Part shown: in pieces, positions 30,738 to 40,775 of the stretch
How the letters are laid out: every line of letters begins with the position of its first letter
Position numbering within the stretch: the first letter of the stretch is position 1
Origin: Diaporthe sp. PMI_573
Taxonomy: Eukaryota > Ascomycota > Sordariomycetes > Diaporthales > Diaporthaceae
NCBI GenBank assembly: GCA_021399435.1
Contig: JAJTUP010000072.1
Span: 1-64,000, forward strand
Direction of reading: 5' to 3'
DNA length: 64,000 nt
Program-made: the position numbers and the translations under genes
Notes under the pieces: generated by a model
Told to the model about the DNA's origin: nothing
The model's database searches: none
The model's input: only the letters and a program-made list of their open reading frames with translations

Positions 30738-33700
30738 ATGGCTACCCCCGACAAGTTTGGTGTCCCAATTCTCTCAGGGGCCGATAACTATGTTTATTGG
30801 AGTATTAAACTCCTTGCCTGGATGGAGAGAGATAACGCTACCTCTGGGAATACAGAAACGCCTTTTATAGGCTTAAATGTTCCCCAGAATAAGCGTGCTA
30901 TCAGCAATATTAAGCTGATGTGTGGGCCTGGTCCTATTATGTTTATTAAGGACCTTAATAGTGCCCAAGAAGCCTGGGAGGCTCTAAAATCCCACTATAA
31001 TCCCTCTGGTTTTACTAGCCAGTTCCTCGTCTGCCGTGACTTCTTCAATACTCGACTCGAAGACTTTGAGTCTATGGAAGCCTATATAACTAAAACAAAG
31101 CTTCTTCTCGAAGAGTTGAAGAGAAACAAAATAGAGCTTCCAAAACAAGTCACTATAAGCTGGGTTCTAAATAGCCTAGACGACGAGTACTCTGGATTCA
31201 TCCAGAATATAACCCAGTCTCTCAGACAAGACCCAGAGGCATATACACTTGAATCTCTCTTCACGAGTCTTTTAGACGAAAGTCGAGGGAAAATAAACAA
31301 GTCCTCTGAAAAAGCCCTATATATAAAGGGTAAAAAGAGAGCTGGTGAAAACTCCGCATGCCCTTATTGCAAGCTGAGGGGACATACTCGAGAGAGTTGT
31401 TATTTTCTCTTCCCTGAAAAAGCTCCCCAGAGCTGGCGAATAAAGAAAAGGGAAAAGGAAAAGAAAAACAACAATAACCTCAGAAATCTCTCTCGTGAGA
31501 AAAGAGAGAAACTTCAAGAGAAACTGCTGGCTGCTCTAGCTAGTGTTGAGTCTCCAGAAGATTCAAATAAGTCTCTCGAAGAAGAAGCTATAAATACAGC
31601 TATAATCGAAGAGCCGAATATACTCGATAATCCAGAAATAATCGACTTTTCGAATCTCTCTTTTGAGGCCATGGAACCCATGGAAACAGAGGTAAATAAC
31701 AATAACCATAACAAATACACCCCATATATATATACAACAACAGCTGATAAGCCTACAGGATATCCAGAATATCTGAATTCTATTCAGAAAAACACTCAGA
31801 CTGTAGAACTAGCTGTAGATACTGCTGCGAATATAATAAGTTTCTCTGATATAAGACTCTTTAATAACCTTCGCTCAGTAAATAAACAAGTTAAATGGGG
31901 AAATGCTAGCTCTATTCGAGTCAATAAGATAGGAGACTCTATAATAAAATGCCTAGACACAAGCACAACAGTCAAACTAGACAATATATACTATATTCCT
32001 ACTCTAGGAATTAATATTCTAGGCTATAAGACTATCTCCCACTATATAAGACTTGAGCTAGAAGGAAATACTATAAAACTATACTCAAGAACAACAAATA
32101 AGCTTGTAACTCGAGGATATCAAAAGAATGGTCTATACTTTATAAGAGTCTCTATAGAAAAAGAGGCCAGAAGACCTAAATATCAACCTCAGAATATATT
32201 TGCTACTCAAAAGGCCACCATACACAAACACAATAAACAAAGAGACGAAGCATATAAGTGGCACTGCCGTTTAGGGCATATAAACACACAAGCTCTTGAG
32301 ATATTCTTTCGAACAAATAACATATACACTACTATGAATAAGTCTATAAAAGACTATATAGCCAAGTGTGATGCTTGCCTTCAAAGCAAGTATATAACTA
32401 AGGTTAATAAGGAAAGTCTAACTATAAACAAAGTCTACAATATACTCGAAAGAGTTCATAGTGATATAGGCGGACCACTTAAACCTACATATGACAAATA
32501 TAAGTATTATATACTCTTCCTTGATAAGTATACTCGATATCTCGAGGTAACCTTGCTAAGGAATAAAGACGAAGCTTTGGAAGCTTTTGAAGACTATAAG
32601 AGCAAGGCAGAAAACAAATACAATAAGAGAATAAAAGAGTTCTTTACAGATAACGGAGGCGAATATATAAACAAGAGATTCAAAATCCTTGCTGCCAAAT
32701 ACGGCATAGAACACCATACTACACCTCCATATACAAAAGAGCCTAATGGGCTAATAGAGAGACTTAACCTAACTATAATTAATAAAGTCAGAAGTCTCTT
32801 ATATACTGCAAAACTCCCTGTATATCTCTGGGGAGAAGCAATGAAATACGCAGTACACTTATATAATATAACACCACACCGAGGTTTAAACTATAAAAGC
32901 CCATATGAGGTGATAAACAAAAGAAAGCCCTATACTGATAACCTAAAGATATGGGGTTCACTAGTCTATTTCCAAGATAATAAGGAAAAGACAAAGCTTG
33001 AACTAAGAAACAAAAAGGGTATTCTTTTAAACACTATACCAGAATCACAAATATACAGGGTCTGGGACATAGATAACAAAAAGCCGTTACTTGTAAGAGA
33101 TATTCGAATAATCGAGGGTGAATATATTCAGCCCTTAGATGATAACCATAAGCTCTCTCAAGAAAACGACTTATATATACAACCTCAAATAGACCCTATA
33201 CCAGAACAAGAACCAGAACAAGTACCAGAGGAGCAAAACCAAGTACAAAACCATAGACAAGAGTCTCCTCCTATACTTGATGAGATCGTAGTCCAAGGAA
33301 ATCCTGAAGACTATATATATAGTATACAAGATACACTATTAAATATAATAGCCTCTATACTAGGAAACAAAAATAACTCACCAACTATAAAATACTGCTT
33401 AACAGCAGCAAATAACGGTGAACCAACTAGTATAAGAGATATACTAAACAGCCCTAATAGGGATAACTGGATACGAGCTATGCTCGATGAGGATAATAGT
33501 TTCTACGAGCAAGGAAGCTATATTATAGTCAACTTACCTCCCAACTGTACGGCTTTAGGGGGGAAGTGGGTTTTTAAAGAAAAATTCATTAATAACCCTG
33601 ATATAATAAAGCCTAGTTGGATAATAAACAACGAAAATAATACAAGATATAAAGCCCGCTGGGTTATTCAGGGATATGACCAAAGGTTTGGAATAGACTA

Positions 33701-35081
33701 TTTGGAAACGTTTTCCACAGTCTGCCGGCCAGAAACATATACCATACTGCTTATTATAGCAGTTAATAAAGGATGGCTTATATATAGCTACGACGTTAAA
33801 AACGCCTTCCTACACTCAGAAATAGACTACGAGATATATATGAAATTACCCTCGTATCTATATAGGGACCCAAAATATAAAAACAAGGTAGCCAAGCTTA
33901 AAAAGGCTATATACGGGCTCAAGCAAGCACCTCTCCTATGGTACAAATACCTCTCTGGTGTCCTAAAAAATGCTGGGTTTATAGTATGCCCCTACGATGA
34001 GGGAGTGTTTATACACCCAGAATTTCAAATAACGTTTATATGCCACGTGGACGACATAATAGTCCTAGGGCCAGATAAGTCTAAAATCGACTTTATAATA
34101 AATAAGCTGAGCAAACAAATAAACCTTGACTTTCAAGGCGAGTTAACTAGTTTTCTTGGAAACGATATTCAAATCGACCGAGAAACTAAAACAATAACTA
34201 TAAGTCAGCACAGATATATAGATAAGATACTTAATAAGTTTAATATACCTGAAAAGGTACAAAAGCATGAGATTGTCCCTCAGCTTACACCATATACCCC
34301 TAATAGAAAACTTGAAAAGAACAAAGGGGAAGCAGATAAAGGTACTATAGAGCGGTACCAACAACAAATAGGCAGCCTATTATATACTAGCCTCAAGACC
34401 AGAATAGATCTCACTTATACAATAAACGAATTAGCTCGTTATATGGCTAATCCAAGCCAACAGCATATCGACGAGTTAAATAAGGTCTGGGGATACCTAT
34501 ATAAGTTTCCCTATATATCCAAACAATACGACTGTTCTGGAGATAATATCCAAATAATAGGATACACAGACTCTAACTGGGGTAACGATATAAACAATGG
34601 AAGAAGCACCTCAGGATATATATTCAGCCTACACAATAAAGACGATAACAATAATAAGATAAATCCAGTTAGCTGGAATTCACAACTGCAAAAAACAACA
34701 GCCCTTTCCTCTTGCGAGGCAGAATATATGGGTCTGAAAGAAGCAGTTAAAGAAGCTGAATACCTTTATAACTTAACAGAGTACTTTAATAACACTCTGA
34801 AGATAGGCTATAGTCTTAATCGGCCACAACTTTATATAGACAACAAAGCCGCAAAAGACTTAGCCCATAATACACTATACCATAAACGAACAAAACATAT
34901 TAATATAATATACCACTATAGTCGAGACTCGATTCAGGAAGGACGAGTTAAACTAGACTATATAGACACCAAGTCTAATATAGCAGACTGGCTTACAAAA
35001 CCCATAGACCGTCACATATACAGAGAGTCTAAAAACAAGTGTGGTCTAATAGAAAATACTATAAAAGAAGCCAGAGAATAG
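30738..35081 (+). CDS. Copia Gag-Pol polyprotein
   Basis: 1,447 residues, no stops. Gag (residues 1 to about 250) includes a UBN2-like region and a CX2CX4HX4C knuckle (CPYCKLRGHTRESC, near 210). Protease: LAVDTAANIIS near 355, with DTA in place of the usual D-S/T-G. Integrase: HHCC zinc site (WHCRLGH ... CDACLQ) near 510-555, then Asp (VHSDIGGP), Asp (FFTDNGGEY) and Glu (KEPNGLIERLNL). Reverse transcriptase: WVFKEKF, DVKNAFLHSEIDYEIYMKLP, AIYGLKQAPLLWYKYL and ICHVDDIIVLG (HVDD instead of YVDD). RNase H: IGYTDSNWGNDINNGRSTSG, SSCEAEYMGL and YIDNKAAKDL. The ATG at 30738 follows a 297-base leader. It copies and integrates the element through virus-like particles. Confidence 0.96.
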   Translation: MATPDKFGVPILSGADNYVYWSIKLLAWMERDNATSGNTETPFIGLNVPQNKRAISNIKLMCGPGPIMFIKDLNSAQEAWEALKSHYNPSGFTSQFLVCRDFFNTRLEDFESMEAYITKTKLLLEELKRNKIELPKQVTISWVLNSLDDEYSGFIQNITQSLRQDPEAYTLESLFTSLLDESRGKINKSSEKALYIKGKKRAGENSACPYCKLRGHTRESCYFLFPEKAPQSWRIKKREKEKKNNNNLRNLSREKREKLQEKLLAALASVESPEDSNKSLEEEAINTAIIEEPNILDNPEIIDFSNLSFEAMEPMETEVNNNNHNKYTPYIYTTTADKPTGYPEYLNSIQKNTQTVELAVDTAANIISFSDIRLFNNLRSVNKQVKWGNASSIRVNKIGDSIIKCLDTSTTVKLDNIYYIPTLGINILGYKTISHYIRLELEGNTIKLYSRTTNKLVTRGYQKNGLYFIRVSIEKEARRPKYQPQNIFATQKATIHKHNKQRDEAYKWHCRLGHINTQALEIFFRTNNIYTTMNKSIKDYIAKCDACLQSKYITKVNKESLTINKVYNILERVHSDIGGPLKPTYDKYKYYILFLDKYTRYLEVTLLRNKDEALEAFEDYKSKAENKYNKRIKEFFTDNGGEYINKRFKILAAKYGIEHHTTPPYTKEPNGLIERLNLTIINKVRSLLYTAKLPVYLWGEAMKYAVHLYNITPHRGLNYKSPYEVINKRKPYTDNLKIWGSLVYFQDNKEKTKLELRNKKGILLNTIPESQIYRVWDIDNKKPLLVRDIRIIEGEYIQPLDDNHKLSQENDLYIQPQIDPIPEQEPEQVPEEQNQVQNHRQESPPILDEIVVQGNPEDYIYSIQDTLLNIIASILGNKNNSPTIKYCLTAANNGEPTSIRDILNSPNRDNWIRAMLDEDNSFYEQGSYIIVNLPPNCTALGGKWVFKEKFINNPDIIKPSWIINNENNTRYKARWVIQGYDQRFGIDYLETFSTVCRPETYTILLIIAVNKGWLIYSYDVKNAFLHSEIDYEIYMKLPSYLYRDPKYKNKVAKLKKAIYGLKQAPLLWYKYLSGVLKNAGFIVCPYDEGVFIHPEFQITFICHVDDIIVLGPDKSKIDFIINKLSKQINLDFQGELTSFLGNDIQIDRETKTITISQHRYIDKILNKFNIPEKVQKHEIVPQLTPYTPNRKLEKNKGEADKGTIERYQQQIGSLLYTSLKTRIDLTYTINELARYMANPSQQHIDELNKVWGYLYKFPYISKQYDCSGDNIQIIGYTDSNWGNDINNGRSTSGYIFSLHNKDDNNNKINPVSWNSQLQKTTALSSCEAEYMGLKEAVKEAEYLYNLTEYFNNTLKIGYSLNRPQLYIDNKAAKDLAHNTLYHKRTKHINIIYHYSRDSIQEGRVKLDYIDTKSNIADWLTKPIDRHIYRESKNKCGLIENTIKEARE

Positions 35082-35777
35082 AGAGATTTTCCGCCTATAA
35101 ACAAATAAGCGCGCGCAAGATAACCATAACTCAAAGGCGTTTACTCTCTAATAACTAGGGTCAAGATTTTTTCCTCCTCATAAAACAATATACATTAAAT
35201 TCTATGGACTCACTTATATATACAGCCAAGTTGGCTTATAAACAGGAGGTTTTCCCCTAGAGAAATAAACGATAATAGGTTTTACCCTCATAAAAGGCAC
35301 GGCACACGCTGGGCATATACGGCTTATACAGTCAACGGGCACATACACTATACACACACAGAAGCAGGCATATAGTCAACGGAAAACACTAAGCAAATGT
35401 GATTCCGTAGACACTATAGTATAAACAAACAAGCGCCTGACTTCAAATGTGATAAATGCCCATGACACGCCGTAGACTGTAACAAATATGACATGCCCAT
35501 ACAAATGCCTATACAAATAGAAACTCGAAACAATATCCCATGTGAATACACTATATGAAGCCAAAGGGTTCGAGTTCAAATCAGCCGTGGACCAAATCTT
35601 TGGGTTTTTTGCCTATATACTGGAAAGTCTTTTTCCTACAGGGTTTTTTGACTTCCAGCCATACTTTCCTTCCTATAGCCTATACTATAACTAGTGTCTT
35701 TTACCCTATTTAATAGGTTTTTACACTAGAATATCCCTTATATCTAATCTATCTTTAAGGACTAGATTAAGGGGGGA
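35082..35777 (+). other. Copia 3' untranslated region and polypurine tract
   Basis: A 696-bp noncoding segment between the polyprotein stop and the 3' LTR, A/T-rich with TATATA runs. AAGGGGGGA immediately before the LTR (35769-35777) is the polypurine tract priming plus-strand DNA. The length is unusual for a compact Copia element. Confidence 0.8.
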
Positions 35778-35920
35778 TGTTGGAATATTCTAGACCAAGT
35801 GTATTATTAATAGGGAATATCTTTATTCCTGTAAAGACGAATATATATAGGGGGCCTCTGGCCCACTTACACAGAGCTAGAATAGTCTGAATACTAAGCA
35901 TCTTCACATGCAATTCATCA
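35778..35920 (+). repeat. Copia 3' LTR
   Basis: 143 bp identical base for base to the 5' LTR, followed by CGGAG at 35921-35925. Confidence 0.97.
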
Positions 35921-35925
35921 CGGAG

Positions 35926-36085
35926 GAGGGACATCAACCTGCAAAGTACATATGAAATGAGGACGCAATCACCCAGGCTTAATGCGAGTAAAGATCTAAG
36001 TATGTCAACTGTCGTGAGTAGATACTATACCGTAACCAAAGAAATGCGGGCCCGAGCCAGGCTTCCTGAAAGCACTCCTGAATAG
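35926..36085 (+). pseudogene. Host gene interrupted by Copia, 3' part
   Basis: Continuation of the frame cut by the Copia element (RRDINLQSTYEMRT, MSTVVSRYYTVTKEMRARAR, stop at 36083-36085). It is basic and probably helical; no family is recognised. A second coding-like frame lies just downstream (LKALLNRVDEVKAKLKSENG and on, about 36060-36280). Confidence 0.4.
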
Positions 36086-36285
36086 AGTAGACGAGGTTAA
36101 GGCCAAGCTGAAAAGCGAAAACGGACATCCAGGTCTACCGGGCGCTGAAATCATCGCGTCTGCTACGGGAGAGGCATTATCGTTGGCCGCGGCAACCACA
36201 GCAAGCCCGACCAGCACTAAACTCAAGACAACCTTCACGGCGCCTACCCGCATACCCCGCACCGTTCCGCCGGTTTAGGCGGATG

Positions 36286-37261
36286 GGTCGGAGCTAGGAA
36301 CAGCCTAGAAATTGACCCCATGCGCTGGATATTGGACCTCAGTTACCGTTATGATTTTTTGGTTTCACGCACATCTAGCTTTGATCATACTAGTTCCCCA
36401 CTCAAAAGCTCCAGAAAAGAGCCGTCTCCTACCATGAGAATATTGGTGAAAGCCGCTCCACCCGTGAGCCCGACAGACTCCTCAACGGATAGCGAAGATG
36501 AAAGAGACGAAGCTCATTCTGTGAAGCCGGCAGGGGACCCGTACCTTCGGTCTGCCCCACCTTCCCTGCCAAGTCCGAGAAGTCCACTACGTGGAGAACG
36601 TCCAAATCCTCACAATCCCATACAAAATACGACCAGGAATTTGTTGCAAGATGGCACCACTAGTCAATGCATCTCAGGTCGACCAAGTTCAAGAACAAGC
36701 TGGCACGAATGGCTCTGTGCTCGCCGGGAATGCGCGAAGTCAGTATTAACTTCTGTCAAAGCACTTGGCGGGGAGGTAAAACGGAAGAGGAGAGCAGAGC
36801 GTCCAGGAATTTTGTTATGGCGACGCCCAGGACCACTGAGCCGTGGAAGAGGATCATATCGAGGGTCGGAATAGGTCGAACTGCTGTAGATACCCTCCGT
36901 TGATGGTTTGAAATCTCATCCCGATGTGGTCCCGCTTCGCTCATTTCCACCTTAAGAAGCTTCACCGAGGCCGACCTGGCCGGGGAGAAGAGACCTGGCG
37001 CGTCCAAGGCCCGGGAGGCGGTAGCGCCCCTGCCCGGTGGTGCCCAGGGACAGATTGTCTACAGCAATAACCCAGCACAGTTTGGTGGTACTTCGCATCC
37101 CCAGCTCATAAAACAAGGTCTGTTTAGACGTAATCCAGTCGGGAACGTATTGGACAGTAGTGTAAAAGCTAATATCCCCAGGCTATCCCGATACCCGACG
37201 CACCGACTTCTCGTCCATTCTCCAGACTGGGCCCCGGCAGGAGATCACCGGTCCTCAGGGT
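36286..37261. other. Low-confidence coding-like stretch
   Basis: A 184-codon plus-strand frame at 36320-36874 is Ser/Pro/Arg-rich with an acidic patch (SSTDSEDERDEAHS) and an overlapping frame of similar quality; neither shows a domain. It might be a decayed gag-like or host low-complexity gene. Nothing firm can be called. Confidence 0.3.
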
Positions 37262-37664
37262 AGAGAATGAATTAGACCGGCTGAAACATCGTCTAAGAGT
37301 CCAACCTACCTCACAAGAGGATGAAGATACGTTTATGGCATTTATTGAAGATAAAACTATCGATCTTGATGCTCTAAAGATAACTCCTCTTCAATGGTAG
37401 TTACTTCCAGAGCAGCGCCGGCGCTATCCTCGTCTCCACCGTATGGCCATCAATATCCTCTCAATCGCACCCTCATCCGCTGAACCAGAACAACAATTCT
37501 CGGGCGCACGCCGTACACAGAGCTGGGATAGGCTTAGGTTATCGCCAGAGAACCTCCAGAGGTTAGATTGCATGGGTAACTGGTTTGCGAGGAAGCTCAT
37601 CTCTTCGGAGGAGCTGCTAGGGATGATTGTAGAGGCTGAGGAGGTGGACAAGATGGAATATTGA
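37262..37664 (+). pseudogene. hAT transposase C-terminal relic
   Basis: The hAT dimerisation domain is clear: HRMAINILSIAPSSAEPEQQ, FSGARRTQSWDRLRL and LQRLDCMGNW. Upstream, NELDRLKHRLRV and TFMAFIEDKTIDLDALKI lead to PLQW followed by an in-frame TAG at 37398-37400, where related proteins usually have a second Trp (TGG to TAG). Only the last part of the gene remains. Confidence 0.8.
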
Positions 37665-37740
37665 TTTCGACGAGGAGGATTGGGATGTATAATATAAAGT
37701 GGCATATTTTGAAGAAATGAGCATATATACAGAATCTACC

Positions 37741-37870
37741 TTCCCTACCTACCTTATCTTCTACCCACCAATCTACCCACTACTCTACCCACCACTCTAC
37801 CCACTCTACCCGGGTAGGGTAGAGGAGACCACTCCTCTACCTGGGTAGGGTAGAGAAGTGGGTAGAGCTC
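37741..37870. repeat. CTACCCAC array with inverted half
   Basis: Several CTACCCAC/CTCTACCC units in one orientation (37750-37810), a central CCCGGGTAGGGTAGAG, then the reverse motif GGGTAGAG to 37868. It follows directly on the hAT C-terminal relic and probably represents that element's subterminal array and end. Confidence 0.65.
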
Positions 37871-37878
37871 CCTCTACT

Positions 37879-38373
37879 CTACAATGCCCAAGTATGGCCC
37901 AGACGACACTGCCCGACAGCTCGTGAACTCCCGTTCTTGTACTCAAACAAAATTCCACGACAAAGCCCCAATTCATCGTCCTCGAATATGTACGCGCAAT
38001 GGATTTCAGCAAGTAGAGCAGAGGAGAAATATGTGATTAAACCCAAGCGCTGTCGTGTACACTGCGGGAACACAAATCGCTGTGGTTCCTCGGTGGCGGA
38101 CCAGTTTGGATCGTATGCCCCGAGCGTCACTGGCGCATCGTCTGTAGGCTCATTGACAACGAGAATAGAAGGCTCGCTTCGAATAAGAAATCGATCCCGC
38201 ACCACGCTGCGACACTGCGGCCCTATAACAAACTTTACGTGTGGCATTGATGGAGTGATGTAAGGCGGAGAAAAAAGGGATAGAATAAAATCAGTATCCG
38301 CCAGACTGTACTGTATGTACCAGTTCCTGGGGGTGGCTACAAAGCTACGGAGCGCTGATTCAAATGTACCCAT
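37879..38373 (-). pseudogene. C-terminal fragment of an uncharacterised fungal protein
   Basis: 164 codons, the stop lying directly beside the repeat array. The second half (LGLITYFSSALLAEIHCAYI, then LCRGILFEYKNGSSRAVGQC) resembles the C-terminal region of a large family of uncharacterised fungal proteins that combine a beta-rich module with GQCRLG-like endings. The N-terminal part is probably missing. No function is known to me. Confidence 0.45.
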
Positions 38374-39261
38374 TTTGTGCTACGAAGATATGGGGCGCAC
38401 TTCTATTCGATCATTGCTACCCTATTTTGGACCTCTATGGGTGGTGCACGGTGAACCACGACGGCTGGCTGACGCGGCGAGACCATGATTGATCCAGGAG
38501 GATAATGTTATACGAGAAATTCTGACGAAAAAAGCTTCTGATGTGGGGTTAAGAGCGATCTCATAATCAGAAGAGGCCGCGGCGGAGCAGAAGACTCGAC
38601 GAAAAAGTAAGATGATAAACATGGATGAAGCTTTTCTCAGTCGTCAAGTGGAATACGACATTCCTCGGACAAGGCAGTGAACAAGTCAAATAGGCGAATA
38701 TAATTGTCTTCATGGAAGTTCAGCTGGTTTTGAATATCTGACGGATAGTATCAGTGGTGAGAATGCTTTCAGTAATAGTATTAATCTTCCTCTGTAGTAA
38801 TCACATCACATCATAACCAACATCTGTTGTTCAGCCTTCTGCTTTAATTCCCTAGTCCTTCTTCATTCCCATAACTTGTCATCAGACATAGTACCATTAG
38901 AAAGCACATATTTGATACATCCAGAATCCTCTAGTGCTTGAAGAAGAGCATCTTGATGATATACTTCCATACTTCTCTTTGTCGAACTCTTGCCACCCAG
39001 GGTATAAATATAGGAAATGCCGAGTTAATGGTGTCTAGAGTTCGTTCCGAAAATTAAGCCTTCAGTTTCAGCATCTGCGAGAGATAGTCGAAATATACGA
39101 TAGACGCTCCAACTTCAACAATTGCAGCCAGTCCAGAGCCTAGTCCTGCACCTTCTCGGTCCAGTGGTTACAGCTCGGCCTCAACCTTAATCGGACATTA
39201 CAATTTTCCCACCAGAATACATGATAATCTTTCTGGTGACCCTTCTTCCGGAATAAGCATA
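38374..39261. other. Noncoding stretch
   Basis: About 890 bp in which only short, motif-free frames are found. Confidence 0.45.
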
Positions 39262-39560
39262 GGCGAATTCTACCTGACGTGTTTAAAGAGTGGGAACATC
39301 TTCCAAGCGTATCTATCAGAGGGGTTTCTCCAAACTGATTCCTTTGATCTATAGCCTCTATATAAGCAGTGCGATATCTGAAAGGTCGGTTGTGTCTCCA
39401 TCTAAAAGGAAGCTGAGAAGATTATCAGACTCTTTCCCGGTAGATCCGGCCAGAATGTGCAATATATTGTCACCACGTCGATTGTGGGCAAGAGGATCGG
39501 CGCCGTTCCGAAGCAATGTTTTCATTACTTCGCCTTTGTTTTGCCACCCGCTTAACAAGG
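39262..39560 (-). pseudogene. Ankyrin-repeat gene remnant
   Basis: The minus strand reads KGEVMKTLLRNGADPLAHNR followed by RGDNILHILAG, a standard ankyrin repeat; after a stop and frame change it continues with EAIDQRNQFGETPLIDTL, the start of another. It is a short, broken piece of an ankyrin protein. Confidence 0.65.
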
Positions 39561-40094
39561 TCTTTTTGCCTTCTCTTTTACCTCCTTTTTGCTTTCATGC
39601 GTCCCCTTTCTATCCAGCCTATCCCTTCCAGCTTTCTTCGTGCGACCTTATAAGTCTTAATCTCAATTCCTTATGTTTCGTTTCCATCTGCTTCTCCTCC
39701 CTTTCCATGTTGTCTGCCGGCATTGGAACCGGCAAGGTTTCGCGTTGTTTTGCCAAAGAGGGATTAGTGGTCTTGAAAGTGAAAGGCTAACACGGATCCG
39801 GCATTTAATAAGTCTCATGAGCGCTCGCCAAACCAGATTATTCGACCGGCTTCAAATTCCGTAATCCGGTTTTGTTGTTCTGCGAGGCGTTTTACTCTCT
39901 GTCGGTTAAAGCTCTTAATCATTTTTTGTGTCTGCACTCGGAACTGTTGTAGTAAGTAATGTTGTAATAGTTCGAGTTAAGGTGAGCACCTTCGAGCCAA
40001 AGCCCGGAATCGTCAACATGCGAGTGGCAGAACTGACACTAGGGAAGCCAAATATACCGTTCTCTGTCTTGTCTTTGGACTGATCAGAATCCTA
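39561..40094. other. Noncoding stretch
   Basis: About 530 bp; pyrimidine-rich at the left, with no supported gene. Confidence 0.4.
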
Positions 40095-40775
40095 CTAAAT
40101 TCTAAAAGTAACTTTCCTCTCGCCGAAACCGTGACAAGGTACGGTTGTGACTCGCTCTACTCCAATAGTTTTGAGAGGTTGAACGACTGGTGTAATGACC
40201 GTGTCAAGCCACCGGTCACCGTCTAAAAGCGCCATACCAATCAATGCTGAAAACAAATCAAGCCAATGGAGTTTACCACTCCAGAGCTCATCAGTGATCT
40301 GTCTCGTAAGGTCTTCGAGGCGCCCGTATCGTATTCCGTTCCGTAATGTCTTCGGGAGGTAGGGGTCTATAGCATCGAGACGTCTGCGGATTTCACCAAA
40401 TCTTAAGTCCATATAGTTGTCCGGCAAATCGAAATGCTCAGTCTCTCGGTAGTGTTGTATGAGACGACCGTGGTACTTTGTTGCTTCCTCGTGCCACTTG
40501 TGAATGTCGTTGACAGTGCGTACCCACTGGAGGAGCTGAGGCACTTCTTGATGGTTTTCCCAGAACGGTGATCCCAAAGAATCGTACAATGTGTCTCGGA
40601 CAAACTCAATATATTCGGCGTCCATCGGATGATTCACAGTAATAGTGATAGGTTTGGTAGATTCCATAGTGGTAGGCTTGCTTGATGAATAGTAAAGTGT
40701 AACTGGTTGATTCTGGCGAGAAGAGAGGAGCTGCTGTATTAGAGTTGGACTAAACATAGCAGGGAGATCAAGCAT
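40095..40775 (-). CDS. Hypothetical protein, 226 residues
   Basis: An uninterrupted frame with good amino-acid composition: a Ser-rich N-terminus (an alternative start is the Met at residue 37), a central aromatic/charged region (FWENHQEVPQLLQWVRTVND, WHEEATKYHGRLIQHYRETE) and a C-terminal RWLDTVITPVVQPLKTIG. No signal peptide, membrane segment or known domain is recognised. The protein looks soluble and mostly helical. It stands isolated in a relic-rich region. Confidence 0.5.
   Translation of the reverse strand: MLDLPAMFSPTLIQQLLSSRQNQPVTLYYSSSKPTTMESTKPITITVNHPMDAEYIEFVRDTLYDSLGSPFWENHQEVPQLLQWVRTVNDIHKWHEEATKYHGRLIQHYRETEHFDLPDNYMDLRFGEIRRRLDAIDPYLPKTLRNGIRYGRLEDLTRQITDELWSGKLHWLDLFSALIGMALLDGDRWLDTVITPVVQPLKTIGVERVTTVPCHGFGERKVTFRI

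Larger units (their letters stand above)
30298..35920 (+). mobile_element. Intact Ty1/Copia LTR retrotransposon
   Basis: 5,623 bp, bounded by identical 143-bp LTRs and CGGAG duplications, with one uninterrupted polyprotein. The primer-binding site and polypurine tract are in place. The order protease, integrase, reverse transcriptase, RNase H defines Copia. LTR identity and the open frame indicate very recent insertion. The element is markedly A-rich compared with the surrounding host DNA. Confidence 0.97.

Noticed and set aside
36005..36262. Minus-strand frame with a signal-peptide-like start
   Set aside because: The opposite strand has a better coding-like helical sequence, and the frame has no further support.
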